From: Acrocarpospora corrugata
GTDB taxonomy: Bacteria; Actinomycetota; Actinomycetes; Streptosporangiales; Streptosporangiaceae
Direction of reading: 5' to 3'
Assembly (NCBI RefSeq): GCF_009687845.1
Contig: NZ_BLAD01000054.1
Location: 25,689 to 89,688, forward strand
Length of the DNA: 64,000 nucleotides
The translations under genes were made by a program, and so were the position numbers. Each line of letters opens with the position of its first letter. The stretch's first letter is position 1. Below the pieces are notes generated by a model. That model was given only the letters and a program-made list of their open reading frames with translations. It was not told the origin of the DNA and made no database searches. This document shows, piece after piece, positions 27,366 through 36,241 of the stretch.

Positions 27366-28982
27366 ATGAGAAAACGGATCGCACTCGCTGGTGCGACGGT
27401 CATCACCCTGCTCGTGTCCCTGTTCGTCACCGCACTCCCCGCCGAGGCGGCCGTCGGCCTGCGGGTCAGCGGCCGGAACATCGTGGAGGCCAACGGCAAC
27501 AACTTCATCATGCGCGGCACCAGCCACGCGCACGTCTGGTATCCGTCGCAGACCAGCTCGATCGCGAACATCAAGGCCAAGGGCGCCAACGCGGTCCGCG
27601 TGGTGCTGAGCGGCGGCCGGTGGACGCCCGCCAACAACGCCGCCGACGTGACCAACATCATCTCGCTGTGCCGGGCCAACCGGCTGGTGTGCATCCTGGA
27701 GAACCACGACACCACCGGCTTCGGCGAGCAGAGCGGTTCGATCAGCCTGGACGCGGCGGTGAACTACTGGATCAGCATCCAGAGCGCGCTGACCGGCCAG
27801 GAGAACACCGTCATCATCAACATCGGCAACGAGCCGTTCGGCAACAACGCGGTCAGCCCGAACTGGACCCAGGCCACCAGCTCCGCGATCACCCGGATGC
27901 GCAACGCCGGCTTCCAGCACCTGCTGATGGTGGACGCCCCCAACTGGGGCCAGGACTGGCAGTTCACCATGCGTGACACGGCCGCGAGCGTGAAGGCCGC
28001 CGACCCGACGGGCAACACCGTCTTCTCGATCCACATGTACGGCGTGTTCGACACCGCGGCGGAGATCAACGCCTACCTGAACGCCTTCCAGACCGCGAAC
28101 CTGCCGCTGGTGATCGGCGAGTTCGGCATCGACCACTCGGACGGCAACCCCGACGAGGACACGATCATGGCCCAGGCGCAGTCCCGGGGGCTCGGCTACC
28201 TCGGCTGGTCCTGGAGCGGCAACGGCGGCGGCGTCGAATACCTGGACCAGGTCACCAACTTCAACGCCAACCAGCTGACCCCGTGGGGCACCCGCCTGTT
28301 CAACGGCGCCAACGGCATCGCCTCCACCTCCGTGCAGTGCTCGCTCTGCGGTGGCGGCACCCCGCCCACCGACACCACACCGCCGACCACACCGGGCGCC
28401 CCGACCGCGTCCGGCGTGACCTCGACCGGCGCCACCCTGAACTGGGGAGCCTCCACCGACAGCGGCGGCTCGGGCCTGGCGGGTTACAACGTCTACCGCG
28501 AGCAGGGCGCGACCGACCCGCAGCTCGGCACGCCCACCACCAACTCGATCACCCTGACCGGCCTGACCCCCAGCACCCAGTACCAGGTCTACGTCCGAGC
28601 CCGCGACGGCGCAGGCAACCTCTCCGGCAACTCGCAGCTGGTCACCTTCACCACCACCGGCGGCGGCGGAGGCGGCGCCTGCACGGTCGCCCCGACCACC
28701 CAGACCCAGTGGGGTAACGGCTACGTGATCCAGCCGGTCACCGTCACCGCGGGCGGCTCGGCGATCACCTCCTGGACCGTGACCTTCACGCTCCCGGCCG
28801 GACACACCGTCACCGGCTCGTGGAACGCCAACTTCACCCAGGGCGGCCAGACGGTGACCGCCAAGAACGTCAGCCACAACGGCAACCTCGGGGCCGGAGC
28901 CAGCACCAGCTTCGGCTTCCAGGGCAGCCGCCCGAACGGCAACACGTCGCTGCCGACCGCCTACACCTGCACCACTCCGTAA
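27366..28982 (+). CDS. Secreted GH5 endo-mannanase with FN3 and CBM2 domains
   Basis: Extracellular glycoside hydrolase, 538 residues. Signal peptide to about residue 28 (ending ALPAEAA). The GH5 domain (about 30-325) opens GLRVSGRNIVEANGNNFIMR and contains RGTSHAHVWYPSQT, typical of the bacterial beta-mannanase branch (subfamily 8); acid/base Glu156 in GNEPFG and nucleophile Glu252 in IGEFG. Then a Pro/Thr linker, an FN3 module (about 335-430) and a family 2 carbohydrate-binding module (437-538). Specificity for mannan rather than cellulose is inferred from resemblance. Single gene with its own palindrome and terminator. Confidence 0.9.
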   Translation: MRKRIALAGATVITLLVSLFVTALPAEAAVGLRVSGRNIVEANGNNFIMRGTSHAHVWYPSQTSSIANIKAKGANAVRVVLSGGRWTPANNAADVTNIISLCRANRLVCILENHDTTGFGEQSGSISLDAAVNYWISIQSALTGQENTVIINIGNEPFGNNAVSPNWTQATSSAITRMRNAGFQHLLMVDAPNWGQDWQFTMRDTAASVKAADPTGNTVFSIHMYGVFDTAAEINAYLNAFQTANLPLVIGEFGIDHSDGNPDEDTIMAQAQSRGLGYLGWSWSGNGGGVEYLDQVTNFNANQLTPWGTRLFNGANGIASTSVQCSLCGGGTPPTDTTPPTTPGAPTASGVTSTGATLNWGASTDSGGSGLAGYNVYREQGATDPQLGTPTTNSITLTGLTPSTQYQVYVRARDGAGNLSGNSQLVTFTTTGGGGGGACTVAPTTQTQWGNGYVIQPVTVTAGGSAITSWTVTFTLPAGHTVTGSWNANFTQGGQTVTAKNVSHNGNLGAGASTSFGFQGSRPNGNTSLPTAYTCTTP

Positions 28983-29006
28983 ATATCCGCCTATCTGACC
29001 TGCCCA

Positions 29007-29042
29007 GAGTGGCCCCGGGACCCCCGGGGCCACTCTTCTTTA
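29007..29042 (+). terminator. Terminator of the mannanase gene
   Basis: Fourteen-bp perfect stem (29007-29020 with 29024-29037), 3-nt loop, then TCTTT; 24 nt after the stop codon. The strongest intrinsic terminator in the left half of the window. Confidence 0.9.
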
Positions 29043-29151
29043 AAAAAGGAGCAATCCGCGAGCCTCCATGGGGCGAATAGGCGGGCGAGGACTCCGGCCG
29101 GACTACTCAACTGACCTGACACTCCCTACAGTCCCGAGAGGACCGATCGAC

Positions 29152-30543
29152 ATGGAGCTCCGGATCAACCGGCGATCCCTGATCGCTGTTGGGGTCGCGG
29201 GGGCGCTGGCCGCCTCCTCGATCGCCTTCCTTCGCCCGGCCGCCCCGAGTGCCTCTTCGCACCGCGAGGCCCCGCTCATCTCCGGCGACCCGCGCAACGA
29301 CAACACCGACGTGTACGCCTTCGTCAGCCCCGACAAGACCGACACGGTCACCCTGCTGGCCAACTGGATCCCGTTCGAGGAGCCCCACGGCGGCCCGAAC
29401 TTCTACTTCTTCGACACCAACTCGCGCTACAACATCAAGATCGACAATGACGGCGACGCCAAGCCCGACGTCACCTACCAGTGGACCTTCACCACCGTCG
29501 ACAAGCGCGGCGACAGCACCTTCCTGTACAACAACGGCCCCGTGACCTCGCTGAACGACAAGAACCTGCTGTTCAAGCAGAAGTACACGCTCAAGCGGAT
29601 CACCGACAAGGGCGCCAAGACCATCGGCACCGGCGTCGTCGCGCCGAGCAACACAGGACCGGCGTCCATGCCGGACTACGCCAAGCTGCGCGCTGAGGCC
29701 GTGGACGGCATCAAGGGCGGCGGCAAGCAGTTCGCCGGCCAGTCCGACGAGGCCTTCTTCCTCGACCTGCGCGTCTTCGACCTGCTCTACGGCGGCAACC
29801 TGTCCGAGGTCGGCCAGGACACCACCCGCGGCTACAACGTGCACTCGCTGGCCGTGCAGGTGCCCAAGAACGAGATCGCGCTCAAGGGCGACGTGAAGCG
29901 CAACCCGGTCGTCGGCATCTGGTCGACCACCGACAAGTGGAGCCCGAAGGGCTACGTCCAGGTCTCCCGCCTGGGCCAGCCGCTGGTCAACGAGGTCGTG
30001 GTCCCGGCCGGGCTGAAGGACGCCTTCAACTCGCTCAGCCCCGACAAGGACGCGGGCATCCCCGCCGTGGTGAAGAAGGTCACCCACCCCGAGGTGCCGA
30101 TGCTGCTGGAGGGCATCTACGGCCTCAAGGCTCCCAAGACGCCGCGTACCGACCTGGTTGAGATCTTCCTGACCGGCATCGCGAAGAAGAACGGCCCGAT
30201 CAAGGCCGACCTGAACTCGCAGATTCTCAACAAGGACGCCGGCAAGCTCCGCCCGTCGGAGATGCTGCGCCTCAACCTGAGCATCCCGGTCACGGCGACC
30301 CCGAACCGGCTCGGCGTGCTCGCCGGCGACCTGCAGGGCTTCCCGAACGGCCGCCGCCTCGGCGACGACGTGGTGGACATCGCCCTCCAGGCCATGGCGG
30401 GCGCCGCCCAGACCGGCCAGCTCGTCCCGGCCCTGGCGGCCGGCGACAAGGTCGACCGCAACGACATCCCGTTCCTGACGACCTTCCCGTACATCCCGGG
30501 CCCCAGCAATGTGGCCGTGAACCAGACCTTCAACGGTTCCTGA
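29152..30543 (+). CDS. DUF4331 secreted protein
   Basis: 463 residues of the DUF4331 family, function unknown. N-terminal export signal (RRSLIAVGVAGALAASSIAF) followed by the family signature SHREAPLISGDPRNDNTDVYAF and LLANWIPFEEPHGGPNF. Start ATG 29152. Followed by a strong hairpin (30556-30589) and then a TPR protein and an RcnA-like transporter on the same strand. Abundance, a metal-transport context and the secreted nature suggest a surface or envelope protein linked to metal handling, an inference from neighbourhood only. Confidence 0.88.
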   Translation: MELRINRRSLIAVGVAGALAASSIAFLRPAAPSASSHREAPLISGDPRNDNTDVYAFVSPDKTDTVTLLANWIPFEEPHGGPNFYFFDTNSRYNIKIDNDGDAKPDVTYQWTFTTVDKRGDSTFLYNNGPVTSLNDKNLLFKQKYTLKRITDKGAKTIGTGVVAPSNTGPASMPDYAKLRAEAVDGIKGGGKQFAGQSDEAFFLDLRVFDLLYGGNLSEVGQDTTRGYNVHSLAVQVPKNEIALKGDVKRNPVVGIWSTTDKWSPKGYVQVSRLGQPLVNEVVVPAGLKDAFNSLSPDKDAGIPAVVKKVTHPEVPMLLEGIYGLKAPKTPRTDLVEIFLTGIAKKNGPIKADLNSQILNKDAGKLRPSEMLRLNLSIPVTATPNRLGVLAGDLQGFPNGRRLGDDVVDIALQAMAGAAQTGQLVPALAAGDKVDRNDIPFLTTFPYIPGPSNVAVNQTFNGS

Positions 30544-30555
30544 CCTCACCAAACT

Positions 30556-30589
30556 CCGCCGCCACGGTGTCCCACCACCGTGGCGGCGG
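30556..30589 (+). terminator. Intra-operon hairpin
   Basis: Fourteen-bp perfect stem CCGCCGCCACGGTG / CACCGTGGCGGCGG with a 6-nt loop, 12 nt after the DUF4331 stop and 25 nt before the next start. No T-run, so partial termination or 3'-end protection of the upstream message is more likely than full termination. Confidence 0.6.
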
Positions 30590-30614
30590 CCCTTCCCATG
30601 CCAAGGAGGTCCCG

Positions 30615-31904
30615 ATGTCGGAAATATCCATAAAAAAGCCGCGTCGCACGGTGAACGTCCTCGTGCGGGGCCTCCTCGCGGCGGTCGTCCTCACCGCGGG
30701 GGCCGCGCTGATTCCCGGATCCGAGAGTTCGTCCGCGCCGGCCGCGCCCGTCGTGGCCATCGGGACGAACGGCTCCACGCCGGGCTCGATTCCGGCGTTG
30801 CAAGCGCGGTTGAAGCGGCTGCCGAAAGATGACGGCGCGTGGGCCGCCCTCGGGGCCGCATATGTCCAGCACGCCAGGGTCACCGGAGATCCCTCGTTCT
30901 ATCCCAAAGCCGAACAGGCCGTCGAACGGTCGCTGGCGCTCAAGCCGGGGAACTTCGCCGGGCTCACCGGGCAGGCCGCGCTCGCGGCCGGACGGCATGA
31001 CTTCAGCGCCGCCGTGCGTCTCGCCGACCAGGCCGTCGCGGTCAATCCCTACGGGCCCGTCGCGTACGGCGTGCTGGCCGACGCCCACACCCAACTCGGC
31101 GACTACGAGCAGGCCACCCGCGCGATCACCCGCATGATGGAACTCGCCCCGGGCGTCTCCTCCTTCACCCGGGCTTCGTACGACGCCGAGATCCACGGCG
31201 ACCAGACCACCGCGCGCCGCATGCTCGAATACGCGCTCCGCGACGCCTACCTCCCCGGCGACGTCGCCTTCTGCCAGCACTACCTCGGCGAACTGGCCCT
31301 GCTCTCCGGCGACCTCGACCGGGCCCGCGAGCACTACCGCCAGGCCAGGGCCGCCGACCCGCGGTTCCTGCCGGCGCAGGCCGGGCTGGCCCGGGTGTCC
31401 GCCCTCACCGGCAACCTGACCGACGCCGCCGACCGCTACGCCGACGTGACCGGCCGGCTGCCCCTCACCCAGTACCTGGTCGAGTACGGCGAGGTCCTGG
31501 AGAAGCTCGGCCGCGACCCGGCACCCCAGTGGCGGCTGCTCACCGCGCAGCGCGACCTGATGCGCGCCAACGGCGTGCACGACGACATCACCTGGGCCGA
31601 GTTCGAGGCCGACCACGGCGACCCCGCGACCGCCGTCGAGTACGCCCGCGCCGAGTACGCCCGCAACCCCAACGTGGTCGCCGCCGACGCCCTCGCCTGG
31701 GCGCTGCACCGGGACGGCCGGTCCCGCGACGCCCTGCCGTACGCGAAGAAGGCCGCCGCGACCGGCTGGCGGAACGCCCTGTTCGCCCACCACCGGGCCG
31801 AGATCGAGCGTGCCCTCGATCTTCCGGCGGATGCCGCGGCCCTGGTCAAGAAGTACAACCCGCGCTTCGACCCGAAGCTCCCAGCCCTGCAGAGGTTCTC
31901 ATGA
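30615..31904 (+). CDS. Membrane-anchored TPR protein
   Basis: 429 residues with an N-terminal signal anchor (LVRGLLAAVVLTAGAALIPG) and tetratricopeptide repeats across most of the rest, e.g. GAWAALGAAYVQHARVTGD, VAYGVLADAHTQLGDYEQAT and FLPAQAGLARVSALTGNLTD. A protein-interaction scaffold facing the outside. ATG 30615 has a perfect AAGGAGGT. Its stop overlaps the transporter start (ATGA), so the two are coupled and probably act together. Confidence 0.88.
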   Translation: MSEISIKKPRRTVNVLVRGLLAAVVLTAGAALIPGSESSSAPAAPVVAIGTNGSTPGSIPALQARLKRLPKDDGAWAALGAAYVQHARVTGDPSFYPKAEQAVERSLALKPGNFAGLTGQAALAAGRHDFSAAVRLADQAVAVNPYGPVAYGVLADAHTQLGDYEQATRAITRMMELAPGVSSFTRASYDAEIHGDQTTARRMLEYALRDAYLPGDVAFCQHYLGELALLSGDLDRAREHYRQARAADPRFLPAQAGLARVSALTGNLTDAADRYADVTGRLPLTQYLVEYGEVLEKLGRDPAPQWRLLTAQRDLMRANGVHDDITWAEFEADHGDPATAVEYARAEYARNPNVVAADALAWALHRDGRSRDALPYAKKAAATGWRNALFAHHRAEIERALDLPADAAALVKKYNPRFDPKLPALQRFS

Positions 31905-33661
31905 CCACCCTCGACCACCTGGCCGACCTGCGCCGCGACGGCGGACCCCGGCGGCGCTCCCGGCTCGGCCGCGGCTTCCGGCTGGCCCTCACCGCCGCGC
32001 TGACCGGCCTGGTCGTGGCCGTGGCCTCGCTGGCCGTGCTGCTGGCGATCCCGGCGGTCGCGCAGGCCCACCCGCTCGGCAACTTCACCGTCAACCACTA
32101 CAACGGCCTGCGCCTGTACGCCGACCACGTCGAGAACACGGCCGTGGTCGACTCGGCCGAACTCCCGACCCTCCAGTCGGAACCGGCCATCGACACCGAC
32201 GCCTCGGGCGCGGTCTCCGCCGCCGAGGCCCAGGCGCACGCCACCGCCGAATGCGCCGCCCTGATCGCCGCCCAGCGCCTCACCGTGGCCGGCTCCCCCG
32301 TCTCCTGGCAGGTCACCGCCGCCTCCTTCGGCTACCACCCCGGCCAGGGCGGCCTCAAAACCAGCCGCCTGACCTGTGCGCTCACCGCCGCCGCCACCCC
32401 GGCGGGCACGATCGGCTTCACCGACACCTTCCTCACCGACCGCCTCGGCTGGCGCGAGATCACCATCGCCTCCGATTCGGTACGGCTGGCGCCGACCGGC
32501 CTCCCCGTCACGAGCGTCTCCAACGAACTCCGCGCCTACCCGGACGACCTGCTCACTTCCCCGCTCGACCAGCGCGCCGCGACCCTGACGGTGGATCCCG
32601 ACGGCACCATCCCCGGCCTGCCCGAGTCTTCGACCGAGCGCATCTCCGCTGCCGGTCTCTCCACCCCCGGCCTCTCCGTCCCCGGTCCGATCGGCGTCTG
32701 GCTGGCCGGCCTGGACCGCACCTTCACCGACCTGGTCGGCTCCGGTTCCCTCACCGTCCCCGTCGGTCTCCTAGCCGTCCTGCTGGCCGCCGTCCTCGGC
32801 GCGGGCCACGCCCTCATCCCCGGCCACGGCAAGACGATCATGGCCGCGTTCCTCGCCGGACGCCGCGGCCGCCCCCGCGACGCCCTCGTCGTCGGCATGA
32901 CGGTCACCGTCACCCACACCGTCGGCGTCCTCGCCGTGGGCCTCCTCCTCAGCGCCTTCTCCGCCCTGGCCGGCGACTCGGTCCTCGCCTGGCTCGGCCT
33001 CGCCAGCGGCCTCCTCATCACCTTCATCGGCGCCCGCCTCCTCTGGACGTCCATCAAGGGCACCCCCGAAGGATCAGCATTCGGCCACGGTCACGGTCAT
33101 GGGCACGGCCACGGGCACGGGCATCAGCATGGGCATGCGGACGATCACGTGGACGATGACCGCCACGAACACGATCCGGTGAGTGAGCACCAAGGGCATG
33201 GGCACGGCCACGGGCATGGGCTTGATCACGGTCATGTTCACGAAGTGGTGGCCGAGAAGGTCGGCAACGTGGGAACGCTTGAGCGGGAAAGCGAGATTCT
33301 CGCGGATCTCGAAGTTCCCGAGCCCGTCCGCGACCAACGACGAATCGGGCTTGTCGGCATGGGCATCGCCGGTGGCCTGGTGCCGAGCCCGTCCGCCCTG
33401 ATCGTTCTGCTCGGCGCCATCGCGCTCGGCCGGACCTGGTTCGGTGTCGGGCTGGTCTTCGCGTACGGGCTGGGCATGGCCGCCACCCTGACCGCCACCG
33501 GCCTGCTGCTGGTGAAACTGGCCGGACGCCTCGACCGGCTGAGCACCACGGGCACCGGCGTCCTGTCCAGGATCTCCGCTCTCGCCCCGCTCTGCACCGC
33601 CCTGATCGTCGTCACCCTCGGCCTCGGCCTGGCGATCCGCTCCCTGACGGGCGGCCTCTAG
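31901..33661 (+). CDS. RcnA/HoxN-like nickel/cobalt transporter with His-rich loop
   Basis: 586 residues. Signal/anchor helix, then a roughly 200-residue extracytoplasmic domain, then six membrane helices of the nickel/cobalt transporter superfamily with GHALIPGHGKTIMAAFLAG (metal-binding HX4-5HGK-like motif) and a second half with GLVPSPSALIVLLGAIALG. The loop between halves is an extreme His tract (HGHGHGHGHGHGHQHGH and further HGH runs), typical of metal sensing or buffering. Direction (efflux as RcnA, or uptake) cannot be read from sequence. Start ATG 31901 overlaps the TPR stop. Confidence 0.88.
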   Translation: MTTLDHLADLRRDGGPRRRSRLGRGFRLALTAALTGLVVAVASLAVLLAIPAVAQAHPLGNFTVNHYNGLRLYADHVENTAVVDSAELPTLQSEPAIDTDASGAVSAAEAQAHATAECAALIAAQRLTVAGSPVSWQVTAASFGYHPGQGGLKTSRLTCALTAAATPAGTIGFTDTFLTDRLGWREITIASDSVRLAPTGLPVTSVSNELRAYPDDLLTSPLDQRAATLTVDPDGTIPGLPESSTERISAAGLSTPGLSVPGPIGVWLAGLDRTFTDLVGSGSLTVPVGLLAVLLAAVLGAGHALIPGHGKTIMAAFLAGRRGRPRDALVVGMTVTVTHTVGVLAVGLLLSAFSALAGDSVLAWLGLASGLLITFIGARLLWTSIKGTPEGSAFGHGHGHGHGHGHGHQHGHADDHVDDDRHEHDPVSEHQGHGHGHGHGLDHGHVHEVVAEKVGNVGTLERESEILADLEVPEPVRDQRRIGLVGMGIAGGLVPSPSALIVLLGAIALGRTWFGVGLVFAYGLGMAATLTATGLLLVKLAGRLDRLSTTGTGVLSRISALAPLCTALIVVTLGLGLAIRSLTGGL

Positions 33662-33758
33662 CTTCCCGCCGGGCCAGATCCAGCACACTCCGGTGGATAT
33701 GGCCTGATCAGGAAGGGCATACTTCGATCATGACGATTCCCCATCGGGGTGCCCGCTG

Positions 33759-34433
33759 ATGGAGCTCACGCCCTTCTACGAGCGGGTCCTCGACGCGGTA
33801 CTCGCGGTCGACCCTGACTACGGGCTGCGCCTGACCGGCGCGTACGCCCTGCGGGCGCACGGCCTGGTCGAACGCCCGAGCCGGGGCCTGGATTTCGTCA
33901 CGGTCAGCGAGCTGCCGCTCGGCGACATCGCCGACCACCTGGCCGAAGAGCTGCGCGCGGGCGGGCTGGAGACCCAGCAACGGCCGGGCAGCCCGCTACA
34001 GGCCAGGATCGTCGTCTCGGACCCGGTCGTCCCCGAACAGTCCTGCCCGGTCAACCTGCTCAAAGCGCCGCTGCAACGGCCGCCCGCGCTGATCGACGAC
34101 CGCCCGGTGGCCGATCTCGACGACGTCGCAGGCATGAAGGTGGGGGCGGTCCTCAACCGGGCACTCCCCCGGGACCTCATCGACGCCACCGCCCTCAGCG
34201 ACCGCTACTCCCTGGACGAACTGGAGCGCCTGGGCGCCCACTTCGAGGACAACTTCACCCCGCAGGCCCTCGCTTTCGAGCTGGAGACCGCCCTGGTCTA
34301 CGACGAGGAGGCCTACGCCCAGTACGGCCTCTCCCCCGAGGAGATCGCCCGGGTCAAGCGGTTCGCCCTGAACTGGTACGAGGACCTGTCGATGCGCATC
34401 GCCGAAGAGGCCGAGATCGACCCGTTCGACTAA
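33759..34433 (+). CDS. AbiEii-like nucleotidyltransferase
   Basis: 224 residues resembling AbiEii/AbiGii-type nucleotidyl transferases: LTGAYALRAHGLVERPSRGLDF matches the TGG..L..HG..R.S.DLDF pattern, with an acidic centre DLDDVAGMKVGAVLNRALPRDLID (DLxD in the C-terminal core). The canonical glycine pair is TG-A rather than GG-S, so activity is uncertain. No AbiEi antitoxin is adjacent; the gene stands alone, 97 bp after the transporter. Could be a solitary toxin relic or a housekeeping nucleotidyltransferase. Confidence 0.75.
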   Translation: MELTPFYERVLDAVLAVDPDYGLRLTGAYALRAHGLVERPSRGLDFVTVSELPLGDIADHLAEELRAGGLETQQRPGSPLQARIVVSDPVVPEQSCPVNLLKAPLQRPPALIDDRPVADLDDVAGMKVGAVLNRALPRDLIDATALSDRYSLDELERLGAHFEDNFTPQALAFELETALVYDEEAYAQYGLSPEEIARVKRFALNWYEDLSMRIAEEAEIDPFD

Positions 34434-34618
34434 CGAGCGGACCGGTACTCTCTGCGGATCTTCCGAGCCGCGGCCTTGATCTTGTCCTTGGTTTCGAGCA
34501 GCCGCGCCTCAGCCGACTCGGTCCGGCCTGCCGCGGCCAGGCGGCGGTTCCCGGTCCGCGCACCGAGACGCTGCTTGGCCATGGCCTTCATTTCCCGAAA
34601 TTTCGTCATCAGTCCCAT
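34430..34618 (-). CDS. Small CsbD-like protein
   Basis: 62 residues, very basic and almost entirely helical (MGLMTKFREMKAMAKQRLG, ending KIKAAARKIRREYRSAR). The layout (short N-terminal FxxM helix, GRTESAEARLLETKDKIK) resembles CsbD-type general stress proteins. Convergent with the AbiEii-like gene, overlapping it by 4 nt. Assignment tentative. Confidence 0.5.
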   Translation of the reverse strand: MGLMTKFREMKAMAKQRLGARTGNRRLAAAGRTESAEARLLETKDKIKAAARKIRREYRSAR

Positions 34619-34648
34619 GGACGGACGACTGCCCGAGACAGCCCCGCG

Positions 34649-35383
34649 CTAACGCGGAAGATCATGTCGCCCCGACACGAACTCCTGCACGGCGATCTTG
34701 ACGCGGATCACCGGCCGCCGCCAGCGCTCCTCCCGGCGGAGCGCGCGCGCCATCTTCCGATCCCGCCCGGCGTAGAACCAGCGCGCCCACGGCGACCCCG
34801 GCCGCGCCAGCCGTACCGCCCCCACATAGCCGAAAACCGGCACGAACAGGCCGAGCAGGCCGCTCCAGATCTTGCCCTTGAGCAGGGTGATCACGGCGAA
34901 CACCAGGTTGAGTATGAGGAAGCCGGTGCCGGTCGGGATGCCGTCCAGGCCGGTCCAGTCGAGCGGGCGGCGGCCGAGCAGCAGCAGCCCGGTCGCCGCG
35001 ATGGCGACGAAGACCGCGTCCACCGAGGTCCGGCCCTCCTCGGCCCAGTACACGTCGCGCAGGTGCAGGATCAGCGCGAACTCGTCCAGGACCAGCGCGG
35101 AGCCGACCCCGAAGATCGCGGCGGTGACCGCGTGCCAGCCCACCGACACGCCGGAGACGATCAGGCTGGACACCCCGCCGAGCAGCATCAGCACCACCCC
35201 GAACACGACGTGGTGGATGTGCATGTCGCCGACGTTGACGTTCTTGAACCACCAGCGCGTCTCGGCGCGGATCAGCCGCACGTTGATCCGGGTGAACACG
35301 AAGGCCACGATCAGGGCGACGAAGAACGCGAACAGCGGCAGGCGCTGCGCGTCGACGATGCCCCGCTGGAAGAGTTCACCCAT
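34649..35383 (-). CDS. Polytopic membrane protein of unknown function
   Basis: 244 residues, about six membrane helices (LPLFAFFVALIVAFVFTRI, HIHHVVFGVVLMLLGGVSSL and others) and a basic cytoplasmic C-terminal tail from about 205. The conserved-looking cluster DMHIHHVVFG, then LVLDEFALILHLRDVYW, suggests a metal- or ligand-binding membrane core. I do not recognise a characterised family. Only a weak Shine-Dalgarno precedes ATG 35383. Confidence 0.75.
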   Translation of the reverse strand: MGELFQRGIVDAQRLPLFAFFVALIVAFVFTRINVRLIRAETRWWFKNVNVGDMHIHHVVFGVVLMLLGGVSSLIVSGVSVGWHAVTAAIFGVGSALVLDEFALILHLRDVYWAEEGRTSVDAVFVAIAATGLLLLGRRPLDWTGLDGIPTGTGFLILNLVFAVITLLKGKIWSGLLGLFVPVFGYVGAVRLARPGSPWARWFYAGRDRKMARALRREERWRRPVIRVKIAVQEFVSGRHDLPR

Positions 35384-35401
35384 ATCGTTACCTGATGCTA
35401 C

Positions 35402-36124
35402 CTACGCCAGAAACCCCCTGAGCAGGGCCGCCGTTCCCTCCAGGTGCTCGGCGACGGCCTGGCGGGCCAGAGCGGGGTCGCCGTCCAGGATGGCGTCCAC
35501 GATCGCGGCGTGCTGCGCGGCCGAGTGCTGGATGTTGAAACTGAGGATCGGGATGGCGTTGAGCAGGTCGGTGACGCGTAGTCGCGCGTCCGCGCAGGCG
35601 GCGGCGAGCAGCGGCGAGCCGGTCAGCTCGGCGATGCACAGGTGGAACGCGGTGTCCAGGCGCCGGTAGTCGGACGGGCCCGCGTCGTTGACGTCGGCCA
35701 GCCTGCGGCGCAGCGTGGCGCTCTGGGCGGGCGTCAGGTCGCGGTCGGCGAGGACCTGCGCCGCGCCGCATTCGACGGCCATCCGGAAGGTGAGCGCGTC
35801 GTCGAGCTCGCTGGGGCCCATCTCGTTGACGGCCCGGCGCAGATCGCCGTGGCGCGGGTCGGGCGGCCGGTAGACGACGAAGGCGCCACCGTAACGACCC
35901 CGCCGTACGTCCAGGTAGCCGGATTCCTGCAGGGCCCTGATGGCTTCGCGGAGCGTGACGCGGCTGATGCCGAGCTGGGCGGCGAGCTCGCGTTCCGGCG
36001 GCATCTTCGCGCCGTGCGCGACGACGCCGAGTTTGATCGCCTGAAGCAGCCGCTCGACGGTCTCCTCGAAGGCGTTTCCCGATCTAACCGGGCGCAGCAA
36101 CGAAACAGGCGAGGGTTCCGTCAT
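35402..36124 (-). CDS. GntR (FadR subfamily) regulator of the adjacent operon
   Basis: 240 residues. Winged helix KMPPERELAAQLGISRVTLREAIRALQE and wing DVRRGRYGGAFV, then an all-helical FCD ligand domain with metal-type ligands (LDTAFHLCIAE, HAAIVDAIL, AVAEHLE). Start at ATG 36124 or the adjacent ATG 36127, behind GGAAGGGGG. Divergent from the glutamine synthetase-like gene with a dyad between them, so it very probably controls that catabolic operon, with an amine or amino acid as ligand. Confidence 0.9.
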   Translation of the reverse strand: MTEPSPVSLLRPVRSGNAFEETVERLLQAIKLGVVAHGAKMPPERELAAQLGISRVTLREAIRALQESGYLDVRRGRYGGAFVVYRPPDPRHGDLRRAVNEMGPSELDDALTFRMAVECGAAQVLADRDLTPAQSATLRRRLADVNDAGPSDYRRLDTAFHLCIAELTGSPLLAAACADARLRVTDLLNAIPILSFNIQHSAAQHAAIVDAILDGDPALARQAVAEHLEGTAALLRGFLA

Positions 36125-36208
36125 CATCCACCCCCTTCCAAATGGCCCAAGATTAGCCCAAGCCGCAGTTGACGAGCTGACAGACCGGGTGCTTGCATGC
36201 CTCCATTG

Positions 36209-36222
36209 GTCTGATTCCAGAC
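36209..36222. promoter_or_regulatory. Candidate GntR operator
   Basis: GTCTGATTCCAGAC: 5-bp arms with a 4-bp centre in the divergent gap, 19 bp upstream of the glutamine synthetase-like GTG. FadR-type GntR proteins bind short dyads of this kind. Confidence 0.45.
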
Positions 36223-36241
36223 TTTTAGAAAGGACTCGCGC

